From assembly GCF_022430545.2 (NCBI RefSeq), contig NZ_CP092488.2, positions 434,001-498,000 of the forward strand: a stretch of DNA of 64,000 bases, read 5' to 3'. How positions within the stretch are numbered: position 1 is the first letter of the stretch; every line of letters starts with the position of its first letter. The position numbers were made by a program, and so were the translations under genes. Below the pieces are notes generated by a model that worked only from the letters and a program-made list of their open reading frames with translations, had not been told where the DNA came from and searched no databases. This document shows positions 8,295-16,470 of this stretch, piece by piece. This DNA comes from Mycobacterium paraterrae. GTDB lineage: Bacteria; Actinomycetota; Actinomycetes; Mycobacteriales; Mycobacteriaceae.

Positions 8295-9257
8295 GTGGGT
8301 AGCGTAAGGCCGGTGACTGCAGCTTCGGGTATTGGCCTCGCGACGATCGCCGCCAACGGATCGGTTCTCGACACCTGGTTTCCCGCACCGGAACTGATCG
8401 AGTCGGGCGACTCCGGTACGACGCGGTTGTCGGTGGCCGAGGTGCCCGCCGAACTCGGCGAGTTGGCCGGCCGCGACGATGACCGCGACGTGGAAACCGT
8501 GGTGGTCCGGACGGTGATCGGTTCGCTTGAGGACAAGGCCGTCGACGCCTACGACGCATACCTGCGGCTGCACCTGCTCTCCCATCGGCTGGTCGCTCCC
8601 CACGGGCTCAACGCCGAGGGCTTGTTCGGTGTGCTGACCAACGTGGTGTGGACCAGCCACGGGCCCTGCGCCGTCGAGGGTTTCGAGGTGGTGCGCGCCC
8701 GCCTGCGCCGCCGCGGACCGGTCGCCGTGTACGGCATCGACAAGTTTCCACGGATGGTCGACTACGTGGTGCCGAGCGGCGTACGCATCGCCGATGCCGA
8801 CCGGGTGCGTCTCGGCGCCCATCTGGCGTCCGGCACCACGGTGATGCACGAAGGCTTCGTCAACTTCAACGCGGGAACGCTGGGCACGTCGATGGTGGAG
8901 GGTCGCATCTCGGCGGGCGTGGTGGTCGGCGACGGCTCCGATATCGGCGGTGGCGCCTCGATCATGGGCACGCTGTCCGGCGGCGGCACCGAGGTGATCT
9001 CGCTCGGCAAGCGCTGCCTGCTGGGCGCGAACTCCGGGCTCGGCATTCCGCTGGGCGATGACTGCGTCGTCGAAGCCGGCCTGTACGTCACCGCCGGGAC
9101 GAAAGTCGCTCTGCCCGATGGCAATTCGGTCAAGGCGCGTGAGCTGGCCGGCAGCAGCAATCTGCTGTTCCGCCGCAACTCGCTGACCGGCGCGGTAGAG
9201 GTGGTTTCCCGCGACGGCCGCGGGATAGCCCTGAACGAGGATCTGCACGCCAACTGA
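8295..9257 (+). CDS. dapD: Tetrahydrodipicolinate N-succinyltransferase
   Basis: 320 aa from GTG at 8295, or 314 aa from GTG at 8313 (VTAASGIGLA), which has AAGG upstream; M. tuberculosis DapD is 317 aa. It transfers a succinyl group to tetrahydrodipicolinate, the step before the aminotransferase in DAP synthesis. A left-handed beta-helix is visible as hexapeptide repeats (VRIADADRVRLGAHL, GTTVMHEGFVNFNAGTLG, VEGRISAGVVVGDGSDIGGG, ISLGKRCLLGANSGLGI). The C terminus SSNLLFRRNSLTGAVEV and NEDLHAN match the actinobacterial subtype. It works with dapE next door and with the dapC-like gene at 56 kb. Confidence 0.95.
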   Translation: MGSVRPVTAASGIGLATIAANGSVLDTWFPAPELIESGDSGTTRLSVAEVPAELGELAGRDDDRDVETVVVRTVIGSLEDKAVDAYDAYLRLHLLSHRLVAPHGLNAEGLFGVLTNVVWTSHGPCAVEGFEVVRARLRRRGPVAVYGIDKFPRMVDYVVPSGVRIADADRVRLGAHLASGTTVMHEGFVNFNAGTLGTSMVEGRISAGVVVGDGSDIGGGASIMGTLSGGGTEVISLGKRCLLGANSGLGIPLGDDCVVEAGLYVTAGTKVALPDGNSVKARELAGSSNLLFRRNSLTGAVEVVSRDGRGIALNEDLHAN

Positions 9258-9295
9258 TCACACGAGCCCTGCCGGGGCATCGATGCCGTAAGCCG

Positions 9296-10615
9296 TCAGC
9301 GGCCCGTCGGTACCGCGTCGGCGATTGAATCGGGCTGCAGGGCGGCGTCCTTGGTTTCCGGCAACGTGTAAGTACAGCCGAGGCTGACCAAGGCAGTAAC
9401 GGCCAGCATCGGACCGATCGCCCAGGCGCCGTAGCTCGCCTGCAAGGTCCCGGCGAGCAGCGGCGGCAGGGCTCCGCCGGCGACGCCCGCCAGGTTGACC
9501 GCGAGTGCCGCTCCGCTGTAGCGCCAGCGCGTAGCGAAAAGTTCGGGGATAAAGGCACCGGTCGGTCCGGATCCGATGTTGGCGATCCCCAGCATTCCGA
9601 TGACGGCTACCGCGTAGCAGACCGGCTTGCCGGTCTCTATAAGGGGAATCACGGCGGGCGCCCACAACAGACAGCCGGCCCAACCCAGCATCATCGTCCG
9701 CCGACGGCCCAACCGGTCGCTCAGCACCGCCGAGATCGCCACGACCGTCATGCTCGCCAGGCCGCCGAGTGCGCCGACGGTCCAAATGAAGGTGCGGCTG
9801 TAACCGAGGTCAGAGTGCGCGAAGTGAGGCAGGTAAGTGTGCGCCATGTACACGAAGGTCATGCCGCTCAAAATGCTGCCGCCGCCCAATGCAACTTCGC
9901 GCGGCTGACTGCGCAGCAGCTCACGCAGCGGCGCTTTCGGAGTGAGGTGTCGGGCCTCTTCCGCGGCGAACACCGGGGTCTCGTCGATGCGCAGTCGTAC
10001 ATACAGTGCAATGCCGACCAGCACCGAACTGACCAAGAACGGTATGCGCCAACCCCAGCGCAAAAACGCCTCGCTGCTTTCCCCGATGCTGAGGTTCACG
10101 CTGAGGAACGTCAGGCTGGTAAGCAGCGCCGCCAGACCGCCGCCGAGCAGGGTGAACATGCCATAACGGCCGCGCCGGTCGGCGGGCGCATACTCGATGC
10201 TCAGTAGCGCAGACCCGGCCCACTCCCCACCGGCGGCGAACCCCTGGATCAATCTCAACGCGACCAGGATGAATGGCGCCGCCGCACCGATGCTGGCGGT
10301 AGTCGGCACCAGGCCGACGCTCACGGTCGCCGTGGCCATGATCAGCAACGTGGCAATCAAAGACCGTTTTCGGCCCAACCGGTCGCCCAGGTATCCGAAT
10401 GCCGCGCCGCCTACCGGACGCGACACAAATGCGCTGGCGAAGGTGCCCATCGACGCGATGGTGGCCAGGGTCGGACTCAGGTCCGGAAAAAATACCGTAG
10501 GGAACACCAGCGCCGCGGCGGTGCCATAGATCAGGAAGTCGTAGAACTCGATCGCCGAGCCGACCATACATGCGGCGGCCACTCGCCGCATGGGCGTCGC
10601 ACTACCTGTCTGCAC
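9296..10615 (-). CDS. MFS metabolite:H+ symporter (Rv1200-like)
   Basis: 439 aa from GTG at 10615; starts at 10651 (GTG) or 10591 (ATG, MRRVAAACMVG) are also possible. Twelve hydrophobic segments of the MHS subfamily. Visible signatures are AIEFYDFLIYGTAAAL in segment 1, the loop 2-3 motif FGYLGDRLGRKRSL, RLIQGFAAGGEWAGSALL, and SDRLGRRRTMM in the second half. Members of this group carry dicarboxylates, shikimate, proline or related compounds; the substrate cannot be read from sequence. In M. tuberculosis the corresponding gene sits next to dapD as here, with an IS1081 copy and an ESX-5-type esx/PE/PPE cluster beyond it that is absent in this window. Confidence 0.85.
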   Translation of the reverse strand: MQTGSATPMRRVAAACMVGSAIEFYDFLIYGTAAALVFPTVFFPDLSPTLATIASMGTFASAFVSRPVGGAAFGYLGDRLGRKRSLIATLLIMATATVSVGLVPTTASIGAAAPFILVALRLIQGFAAGGEWAGSALLSIEYAPADRRGRYGMFTLLGGGLAALLTSLTFLSVNLSIGESSEAFLRWGWRIPFLVSSVLVGIALYVRLRIDETPVFAAEEARHLTPKAPLRELLRSQPREVALGGGSILSGMTFVYMAHTYLPHFAHSDLGYSRTFIWTVGALGGLASMTVVAISAVLSDRLGRRRTMMLGWAGCLLWAPAVIPLIETGKPVCYAVAVIGMLGIANIGSGPTGAFIPELFATRWRYSGAALAVNLAGVAGGALPPLLAGTLQASYGAWAIGPMLAVTALVSLGCTYTLPETKDAALQPDSIADAVPTGR

Positions 10616-10664
10616 GGCTACGACGGTAGGGAAAAACGGGCCAGCTGTCACACCTGCCGCCCTG

Positions 10665-12065
10665 TCAGTCCAGGAGTTGCTTCTTGAGCACCTTCCCCAT
10701 CGCGTTGCGCGGCAACGCGTCCATCACCCTGACCTCGCGTGGTCGCTTGTGCACAGAAAGTTGTTGCGCCACATAATCGATCAGCTCTGGCGGCTCGGCG
10801 TCACCGACGACGAACGCGACGATTCGCTGGCCCAGGTCGTCGTCGGGCACACCAACTACCGCGGCCTCCGAGACGCCCGGATGTCCGAGCAGGACGGTCT
10901 CGATTTCACCGGCCCCGACGCGGTATCCCCCGGACTTGATCAGGTCGACCGATTCGCGGCCGACGATGCGGTGCATCCCGTCGGGGTCGATGACCGCGAC
11001 GTCTCCCGTGCGGTACCAGCCGTCGGCGTCGAACGCCTCCGCGGTCGCATCCGGTCGGTTCAGGTAGCCGTTGAACAACGTCGGACCCCGAACCTGCAGA
11101 CGGCCAATGGTTTCGGCATCATGCGGCACTGGCTTGCCGTCGTCGTCGACCAACCGGGACTCGACTCCCGGCAGCGGCACACCGACCCAACCGGGGCGAC
11201 GCTCGCCGTCGGCGCGGGTGGACAACGTGATCAACGACTCGGTGGAGCCGTACCGCTCCACAGGCGCATGCCCCGTCAGTGCTGCCAGCTTGTCGAACAC
11301 CGGCACCGGCAGGCCCGCGCTCCCGGACACCAGCAACCGCGCCGAACGCAGCGCCTCGGCGGCGGCCGGGTCGGCGATCACCCGCGACCAGACCGTGGGG
11401 ACGCCGAAGTACAGCGTGCCACCGGCGGCCGCGTAAGCCTCCGGGGTCGGTCTTCTGGTGTGCACGAAGCGATTTCCGATCCGCAGCGAACCGAGCAGTC
11501 CCAGCACCAGCCCGTGCACGTGAAACAGCGGAAGACCGTGCACCAGCGTGTCCTCGGCGGTCCACTGCCAGGCTTCGGCCAGCGCGTCCAGGTCGGCGGC
11601 GATCGCCTGGTTGCTGAGCTGCACTCCTTTGGGCGGACCAGTGGTGCCCGAGGTGTAGATGATCAGCGCGGTGTCCCGCGGCGACGGCTCGGGCTGCTGG
11701 TGCCAGGACCGAGCGCCCATCCGGACCGGGATGTGCGGCAGCCCTTCGGGTTCGTCCGGAACCGGGCCGAGCCAACCTTGAGCACCCGAGTCAATGAGGA
11801 TGTGGCGGCGCTCGGCCTCTCCGACGTCGGCGGGCACCGGCACCACCGGCACTCCGGCGATCAGGCAGCCGGCGATCGCCAGCGCGGTCGGCGCGGTCGG
11901 AGTGGCCAGCACGGCGATGACGCCCGCGCCGCGGACGCGCTCGGCGACCGAGTTCGCGGCCCCGACGACGTCGCTGCGGCTCAGCGTGACGTCCTCGAAC
12001 CGGACGGCGTCCTCGAGATCGTGGCCAGCCGCGACGACGGACGGGTTCAGCGAGGACAGCAGCAC
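10665..12065 (-). CDS. fadD36: Fatty-acid-CoA ligase FadD36
   Basis: 466 aa from GTG at 12065, with AGGAGA at 12077-12072 as ribosome binding site. ANL family acyl-CoA ligase: ALIIYTSGTTGPPKGVQLS, GLPLFHVHGLVLG, VERYGSTESLITLST, WYRTGDVAVID, GRESVDLIKSGGYRVGAGEIE and the C-terminal catalytic lysine in NAMGKVLKKQLL. It closely matches Rv1193. The gene now starts just 14 bases after the stop of an IS110-family transposase on the same strand, so its native promoter has been displaced and it is probably read through from the element. Confidence 0.93.
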   Translation of the reverse strand: MLLSSLNPSVVAAGHDLEDAVRFEDVTLSRSDVVGAANSVAERVRGAGVIAVLATPTAPTALAIAGCLIAGVPVVPVPADVGEAERRHILIDSGAQGWLGPVPDEPEGLPHIPVRMGARSWHQQPEPSPRDTALIIYTSGTTGPPKGVQLSNQAIAADLDALAEAWQWTAEDTLVHGLPLFHVHGLVLGLLGSLRIGNRFVHTRRPTPEAYAAAGGTLYFGVPTVWSRVIADPAAAEALRSARLLVSGSAGLPVPVFDKLAALTGHAPVERYGSTESLITLSTRADGERRPGWVGVPLPGVESRLVDDDGKPVPHDAETIGRLQVRGPTLFNGYLNRPDATAEAFDADGWYRTGDVAVIDPDGMHRIVGRESVDLIKSGGYRVGAGEIETVLLGHPGVSEAAVVGVPDDDLGQRIVAFVVGDAEPPELIDYVAQQLSVHKRPREVRVMDALPRNAMGKVLKKQLLD

Positions 12066-12074
12066 GAGTTTCTC

Positions 12075-13330
12075 CTATGTCAAGCCGCTGCCGGTTGGCA
12101 AGGCTGAGTTCGGTGTTGCTGGTCGGTGTGGAGGCGGCCGAAGACGACGCGGGCGAGGCGGCGTTTGAGGCAGCGCAGGGCTTCGGGATTGGAGTCGCCT
12201 GCGGCTAATCGATGACGGTAGTAGGTCTGTCCGAGGCCCTCGAGGCGGATTTGGGTGACGGCGATGCGGTGCAGGGCGGCATTGAGTTGTCGGTTGCCGG
12301 AGCGGGTCATGCGGACTCGACCGGCGGTGTTGCCCGACCACACTGGTACCGGGGCCACCCCGGCATGCCGTGCGAAGGCGGCCTCGCTTTTGAACCGGGT
12401 CACTCCTGCCGTCTCACCGACGAGCTTGGCCGCGGTCAACTCCCCGCACCCGGGCATCGCCAACAGTGTCGGGGCAATCGCGCGCACTCGCGCACCGATC
12501 CGCTTGGCCAGCGCGTCGATCGCTTCGGTCAGCCGGTCGATGTCGGCGAGCTCATCGCGGGCCAGCTCGGCGACTAGACCGGGAACGGTCGTCAACCAGG
12601 CGCCCAACAGCAGGCGATGTTTAGCGCGATCCAACGACCCAGGACGGGGGGCGCGCTCGGGATCAAGTTCATGAACTCGCCAGCGCAACCGGTTGATCGT
12701 TGCAGTCCGTTGTGCCACAAGAACTTCCCGGCGATCCACCAGCAGCTTCAGCTCGCGGGACACCTCATCATGGGACGCTACCGGCAGATCGGGTTCACGC
12801 AGGAATCCCCGCGCAACTGCGAGCGCATCGATCGGGTCAGACTTGCCCCGGGTCCGTGCCGACGCACGGGTTTGGGCCATTAACTTCGGTGGTACTCGCA
12901 CCACCTTTTGGCCAGAACCCAGCAAGTCGCGTTCCAGGCGCGCTGACAAATGCCGGCAATCCTCGATTGCCCACACCACCTCGGCGCCAAAGCGTTCCCG
13001 GGCCCACATCACCGCCTCAGCATGCCCGGCAGTGACCGCTCTGACAGTCTTCTCGCCGAGCTTGCGCCCCACCTCGTCGACAGCAACAAAGGTATGGGTG
13101 TGCTTGTGAACATCGGCTCCAACAACAACCATAGGGGTTGCCTCCTTCACTGTGAGGTGACGGTTGGGCCGGTCGGCGGACAAACCTCAGTGGGGGCGGT
13201 GCCACGCTCCTATCAAGTCACGCCGGCCGGTCCTTCACACCCGGTGCCGGCAAAACGCATGAACGCCAACCGAAGGCGGCAGGCAGGCTATGAGCCAGAC
13301 ACCAGGTGATCAGGATCCAACCACCGCAAC
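12075..13330 (-). mobile_element. IS110-family insertion sequence (ends approximate)
   Basis: The element consists of the intact transposase at 12080-13132 plus noncoding DNA upstream of it. IS110 elements usually lack terminal inverted repeats, and I see none, so the ends cannot be fixed from one copy. The right end must lie between the transposase stop (12080) and the fadD36 ribosome binding site (12077-12072). The left end is a guess within about 13250-13400. In the IS110 group the noncoding leader 5' of the gene encodes the bridge RNA that pairs with donor and target DNA; 13133-13330 is the segment where it would be. Confidence 0.7.
12080..13132 (-). CDS. IS110-family transposase (DEDD recombinase)
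   Basis: 350 aa from ATG at 13132 (MVVVGADVHKHTHTFVAVDE). An N-terminal RuvC-like DEDD domain is visible: first Asp in GADVHKHTH, Glu in WAIEDCRHLS, and the paired acidic residues in GKSDPIDALAVARGFL. The C-terminal Transposase_20 domain has LLAMPGCGELTAAKLVGE, then FARHAGVAPVPVWSGNTAG with the Ser expected for the catalytic serine, and RSGNRQLNAALHRIAVTQ. No frameshift or stop is seen, so it could be active. It is placed on the same strand as fadD36 and 14 bp upstream of it. Confidence 0.93.
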   Translation of the reverse strand: MVVVGADVHKHTHTFVAVDEVGRKLGEKTVRAVTAGHAEAVMWARERFGAEVVWAIEDCRHLSARLERDLLGSGQKVVRVPPKLMAQTRASARTRGKSDPIDALAVARGFLREPDLPVASHDEVSRELKLLVDRREVLVAQRTATINRLRWRVHELDPERAPRPGSLDRAKHRLLLGAWLTTVPGLVAELARDELADIDRLTEAIDALAKRIGARVRAIAPTLLAMPGCGELTAAKLVGETAGVTRFKSEAAFARHAGVAPVPVWSGNTAGRVRMTRSGNRQLNAALHRIAVTQIRLEGLGQTYYRHRLAAGDSNPEALRCLKRRLARVVFGRLHTDQQHRTQPCQPAAA

Positions 13331-13588
13331 CTCCTGCGGCACCTCACCCTGACACTGACTGCAGGCTACCCGCCGCATCCGGGTGACCTCTTCCTGGTCG
13401 GTCGCGCAGATCGGCGGAAACGCCTGACCACGAGGCCTGACCCGCCCCGCATCTCGCTGGTGTCGTAGGGCCTGTCGGCAGTGGACGTTCGACCCTACGT
13501 CGGCGACCTCGACGAGGCGACGCTGAGAAACGTGCCGCGTCGGACACGGGCGCCTTGAAATCTCAAGCAACAATCAGGAGGACGACAG
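13133..13588. other. 456-bp noncoding stretch: IS110 leader plus nitroreductase promoter
   Basis: No convincing gene is present; the short frames on both strands have no recognisable protein sequence. The part next to the transposase (13133 to about 13330) is the IS110 noncoding end. The rest is the upstream region of the nitroreductase at 13589. It holds the inverted arms CGTAGGG (13464-13470) and CCCTACG (13493-13499), the second overlapping a candidate DosR box, and a strong AGGAGG at 13576-13581 for the downstream gene. Confidence 0.7.
13479..13498 (+). promoter_or_regulatory. Candidate DosR box upstream of the 13589 nitroreductase
   Basis: CAGTGGACGTTCGACCCTAC agrees with the published-type DosR consensus TTSGGGACTWWAGTCCCSAA at about 12 of 20 positions, including the GGAC and CCC cores at the right spacing. 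It lies 91 bp before the start codon of an Acg-type nitroreductase, a family that is DosR-controlled in M. tuberculosis. On its own the match is moderate; it gains weight from similar sites before the neighbouring genes. Confidence 0.5.
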
Positions 13589-14575
13589 ATGCCCACCACC
13601 ACGATCGACAGCGCCGTCATCCACGACGCGGTGAACTCGGCATGCCGGGCCCCGTCACTGCACAACAGCCAACCCTGGCAGTGGGTGTACAGCGGCGGCG
13701 AACTCCGCCTGTTCCTCGACTCCAGTCGCGTGATGGATACCGACCAGTCGGCGCGCGAGGCGCTGATCGGCTGCGGTGCGGCATTGGACCACTTGCGGGC
13801 CGCGGCGGCCGCCGCGGGTTGGCAAGCAGTCGTCGATCGATTCCCGAACTCGGACCGGCCAGATCACCTGGCATCGATAGATTTCCGGCCGGCCGACTTC
13901 ACCACCGCCAGAGACCGTCTGCTGGCGGATGCCATCTGGACGCGTTGCACGGACCGGCTGCCGTTCAGCGCGCCGACCAACTGGCCTTCGATCTCCGCAT
14001 CCTGGACAAAGGAGGCCGTCGGCACCGCGGTGCACTTGGACTCGATTCCCGAAGCTGGGGTTCCCACATTGACCGAAGCAGCCCAGATGGCGGAGTCGCT
14101 ACGGCTGTACGACGGTGCCTATCACGCCGAACTCGGCTGGTGGACAGCTCCATTCGAGAAGGCAGAGGGTATTCCACACAGCTCCCTCGTGACAGCGGCC
14201 GAGAGTGACCGGGTCGGCGTCGAGCGGTTATTCCCTGTGATTCACGGCGGTGAGCGTCGTACCGAGATCTCCGAGGACCGAGCCGTGATCCTGCTGTTGT
14301 CCACGGACGCAGACGGCCGCGCCGACGCGGTGGCCACCGGCGAGGCGCTCTCCGCGACCCTGCTGCACTGGACGGCGGCCGGTTTGGCCAGCTGCACGGT
14401 CACCCATCTGACCGAGTTGCCCGCTACCCGCGACGTGATCCGTTCACTGGTGCCCGCCGCCACCGTACCGCAGGTCCTTATCAGACTCGGGCTGGTCCCA
14501 CTCACCGAACGGACGCCGAAACCCACACCACGACGGCCACTTTCGGAGGTCCTGCGCACCCGAGCCTTCGACTAG
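13589..14575 (+). CDS. Acg-family nitroreductase-like protein
   Basis: 328 aa from ATG at 13589 with AGGAGG 8 bases upstream. It belongs to the mycobacterial Acg/Rv2032-Rv3127-Rv3131 family: RAPSLHNSQPWQWVYSGG at the N terminus, AREALIGCGAALDHLRAA, a central RCTDRLPFS segment, and the C-terminal VPQVLIRLGLVPLTERTPKP and TPRRPLSEVL. The family has two nitroreductase-like halves; Acg itself is reported to bind FMN under a lid and not to act as a normal reductase. M. tuberculosis homologues are induced by hypoxia and NO through DosR. It starts a run of three same-strand genes (13589, 14597, 15214) separated by 21-32 bp, probably one operon. Confidence 0.9.
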   Translation: MPTTTIDSAVIHDAVNSACRAPSLHNSQPWQWVYSGGELRLFLDSSRVMDTDQSAREALIGCGAALDHLRAAAAAAGWQAVVDRFPNSDRPDHLASIDFRPADFTTARDRLLADAIWTRCTDRLPFSAPTNWPSISASWTKEAVGTAVHLDSIPEAGVPTLTEAAQMAESLRLYDGAYHAELGWWTAPFEKAEGIPHSSLVTAAESDRVGVERLFPVIHGGERRTEISEDRAVILLLSTDADGRADAVATGEALSATLLHWTAAGLASCTVTHLTELPATRDVIRSLVPAATVPQVLIRLGLVPLTERTPKPTPRRPLSEVLRTRAFD

Positions 14576-14596
14576 CCAGCCGTGAGGAGTTACGTT

Positions 14597-15181
14597 ATGC
14601 AGACTTTCGTGATCCGACCTATGACGTGGCCGGTGCTCCGCCTGTTCAGCCGTAACCCGTTGATCCGCGCGAGTGACCGTATCGAAAGCGGAATCGTCAC
14701 CCTGGCAGTGCTGTTCGTCGTTGTCGCGGCGGCCGGCGCCGGGGTGATAGGCACGCTGATCCATGATGCGCGAGCTCAGGAATATCACGAGCAGGCGCGG
14801 ACGCGGCATACCGTGGTGGCCTGGGCCATCGACGACGGAAAACCGACGGCCTCCTCCACGACGATACGGTTCACGGTTCACGCCCGATGGAAGGCAAACG
14901 GGATCGACCACGTCGAGTTGATCGGGTGGAACCGGACGGTGCAAGCCGGCGATTCCCTCCAACTCTGGGTGGACGCCCAGGGGCGTCCTGCGGCACCGCC
15001 CAAGCCGGTCGAGCGAGCAGGGACGGAAGCGGTGTCGGCCGCGGTCATCGGATGGACGATCGCGGCGCTGGCCGCCGCGGAAGCGGTTGGCGCTGTCCGC
15101 GCGCACCTACAACGCACGCGAGACACCGAGTGGGACAGGGACATCCGCAGTCTCGTCGACGGTGGTTTCACCAACCGTTAG
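14597..15181 (+). CDS. Rv1733c-like two-span membrane protein
   Basis: 194 aa from ATG at 14597 with GAGGAG seven bases upstream. It opens with LFSRNPLIRASDRIESG, which matches the LRVFSRNPLVRGTDRLEA region of the DosR-regulon antigen Rv1733c as I recall it. Hydrophobic segments lie at about residues 37-60 and 144-163, flanking an extracytoplasmic loop with RTRHTVVAWAIDDG and VQAGDSLQLWVDAQGRP; the C terminus (LQRTRDTEWDRDIRSLVD) is cytoplasmic and charged. The function of the family is unknown. Neighbours on both sides (nitroreductase, USP) are also dormancy-type genes. Confidence 0.82.
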   Translation: MQTFVIRPMTWPVLRLFSRNPLIRASDRIESGIVTLAVLFVVVAAAGAGVIGTLIHDARAQEYHEQARTRHTVVAWAIDDGKPTASSTTIRFTVHARWKANGIDHVELIGWNRTVQAGDSLQLWVDAQGRPAAPPKPVERAGTEAVSAAVIGWTIAALAAAEAVGAVRAHLQRTRDTEWDRDIRSLVDGGFTNR

Positions 15182-15213
15182 CAGCAGTTGCTTTTTTAGC
15201 AGAGGAGATGCAC

Positions 15214-16101
15214 ATGTCCAGCCCGGAAACCAATTTGGGTGTTGTGGTCGGTGTCGACGGGTCGCCCGCGGCCAAATATGCGGTTGACTGGGCGGCACGC
15301 GACGCCGCCATGCGCGGTACCCGGCTCACCATCGTCCACGCCGTGCGCCCCATCGGACTCACCCAACCACCCCTGACGTCGGTCACAATTTTCGCGCGCT
15401 GGCAGGTCGAGCACGGACAACGCGTCCTCGACCAGGCTGTCGGCCTGGCCCAGGCGGCCACTGCTGGCGGTGGGTCCAAGCCGCCCGAGTCGGAACTCGT
15501 GTTCTCCCATGCGATTCCGGCGCTGATCGATATGTCGAAAGACGCCGACGTGGTGGTCGTCGGCTCCCGGGGGCGAGGACCGATCGCGCGCAGCGTGTTG
15601 GGCTCGGTGAGCTCGAGCCTGATCCGTCACGCGCATTGCCCGGTGGCGGTGGTCCACGACGAGGACCCGCTGATGGCGGATCCCGCGCATGCCCCGATCC
15701 TGGTCGGCATCGACGGCTCGCCCGCATCGGAGGCAGCGACCGCGATCGCCTTCCAGGAAGCGTCCTGGCGGGGTGTCGACCTGATCGCCCTGCACGTGTG
15801 GAGCGACGTCGAGGTCAACGACTATCCCGCTATCGACTGGCCGGCGATGAAGCCGGCGGCAGAAGAAGTGCTCGCCGAGCGACTGGCCGGTTGGCAGGAA
15901 CGCTATCCCGACGTGACGGTGCGGCGGGTGGTCGAATGCGACCATCCCACATACCAACTCGTCCGGCGTTCCGAGGCGGCTCAGCTGGTGGTCGTCGGCA
16001 GTCACGGCAGAGGCGGGTTCGCCGGCATGTTGTTGGGATCGGTCAGTAGCTCGGTGGCCCATTCGGCCCGGATGCCGGTCATCGTCGCTCGCCAACCCTA
16101 A
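15214..16101 (+). CDS. Universal stress protein, two ATP-binding USP domains (Rv2623-like)
   Basis: 295 aa. ATG at 15214 is chosen because AGAGGAG (15201-15207) ends six bases before it; the ATG at 15208 is too close. Two USP domains: residues 1-145 begin GVVVGVDGSPAAKYAVDWAA and end with the G-2x-G-9x-G-S motif VVVGSRGRGPIARSVLGS; residues 155-295 begin ILVGIDGSPASEAATAIAF and end VVVGSHGRGGFAGMLLGS. Both ATP sites are intact. It closely resembles Rv2623 (TB31.7), a DosR-regulated ATP-binding protein that restrains growth. It is the third gene of the operon that begins at 13589. Confidence 0.92.
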   Translation: MSSPETNLGVVVGVDGSPAAKYAVDWAARDAAMRGTRLTIVHAVRPIGLTQPPLTSVTIFARWQVEHGQRVLDQAVGLAQAATAGGGSKPPESELVFSHAIPALIDMSKDADVVVVGSRGRGPIARSVLGSVSSSLIRHAHCPVAVVHDEDPLMADPAHAPILVGIDGSPASEAATAIAFQEASWRGVDLIALHVWSDVEVNDYPAIDWPAMKPAAEEVLAERLAGWQERYPDVTVRRVVECDHPTYQLVRRSEAAQLVVVGSHGRGGFAGMLLGSVSSSVAHSARMPVIVARQP

Positions 16102-16470
16102 GCGCACGAGTCATTTCTATTCTCCTGCCGCCGGTTTCCTTGCGGGACATCAGGATTCGAACCCAGGGTGTCGGGATTCCATCCGGTCGGGTGCCTTTCG
16201 GCCCTAGGGCACCCCCGTTCTTGTTTGCGATGCTTTGACTGGATCTGCCCGGGTCGGAGCCGACGGCCGACCGCTAGAGCAAATGGCCGGGAGCGCCGAC
16301 AACCGGGCCGGGCAGATCCCCTGCAGGCATGATTCGGCTGTCCGACTCCGACGATGCACGCTTCCCGTGCTGGCTATTGGTTGCGGCAAGGAACGAAGTA
16401 CCGGCACGTCGGCTATCCGCGGATGACGTCGGTGCCGGTCCAGCTACGGACCGGCACCGAAGCCCTAACG
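16102..16470. other. 369-bp gene-free interval between convergent genes
   Basis: No open frame here looks like protein. Visible structures: arms GGGTGCC (16189-16195) and GGCACCC (16208-16214) around a nested GCCCTAGGGC, a plausible terminator for the USP operon; a strong hairpin at 16429-16460 (listed separately); and a minus-strand GGGTTCGAATCC (about 16152-16163) that looks like a tRNA T-loop but has no matching acceptor stem. A weak DosR-like string overlaps 16188-16207 but no plus-strand gene follows it. Confidence 0.6.
16429..16460 (-). terminator. Perfect 13-bp hairpin 3' of the small membrane-protein gene
   Basis: TCGGTGCCGGTCC (16429-16441) pairs perfectly with GGACCGGCACCGA (16448-16460) across a six-base loop AGCTAC. 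It begins 11 bases after the stop codon (16471) of the leftward membrane-protein gene. There is no U-tract on either strand, as is common for mycobacterial stem-only terminators. It could act in both directions and also stop the USP transcript coming from the left. Confidence 0.75.

Noticed and set aside
10665..13132. fadD36 and the transposase as a natural operon with a shared function.
   Set aside because: The proximity comes from insertion; IS110 genes are not functionally linked to acyl-CoA ligases.
16188..16207. DosR-like string GTGCCTTTCGGCCCTAG.
   Set aside because: It is part of a terminator-like hairpin and no gene starts downstream on the plus strand.
16141..16215. Minus-strand GGGTTCGAATCC with a CCCGCA-like end suggests a tRNA gene or tRNA-derived attachment site.
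   Set aside because: The T-stem pairs poorly (two G-U pairs and one mismatch), and no 5' segment complementary to the would-be acceptor stem lies at the right distance. At most a relic; a tRNA scan would settle it.
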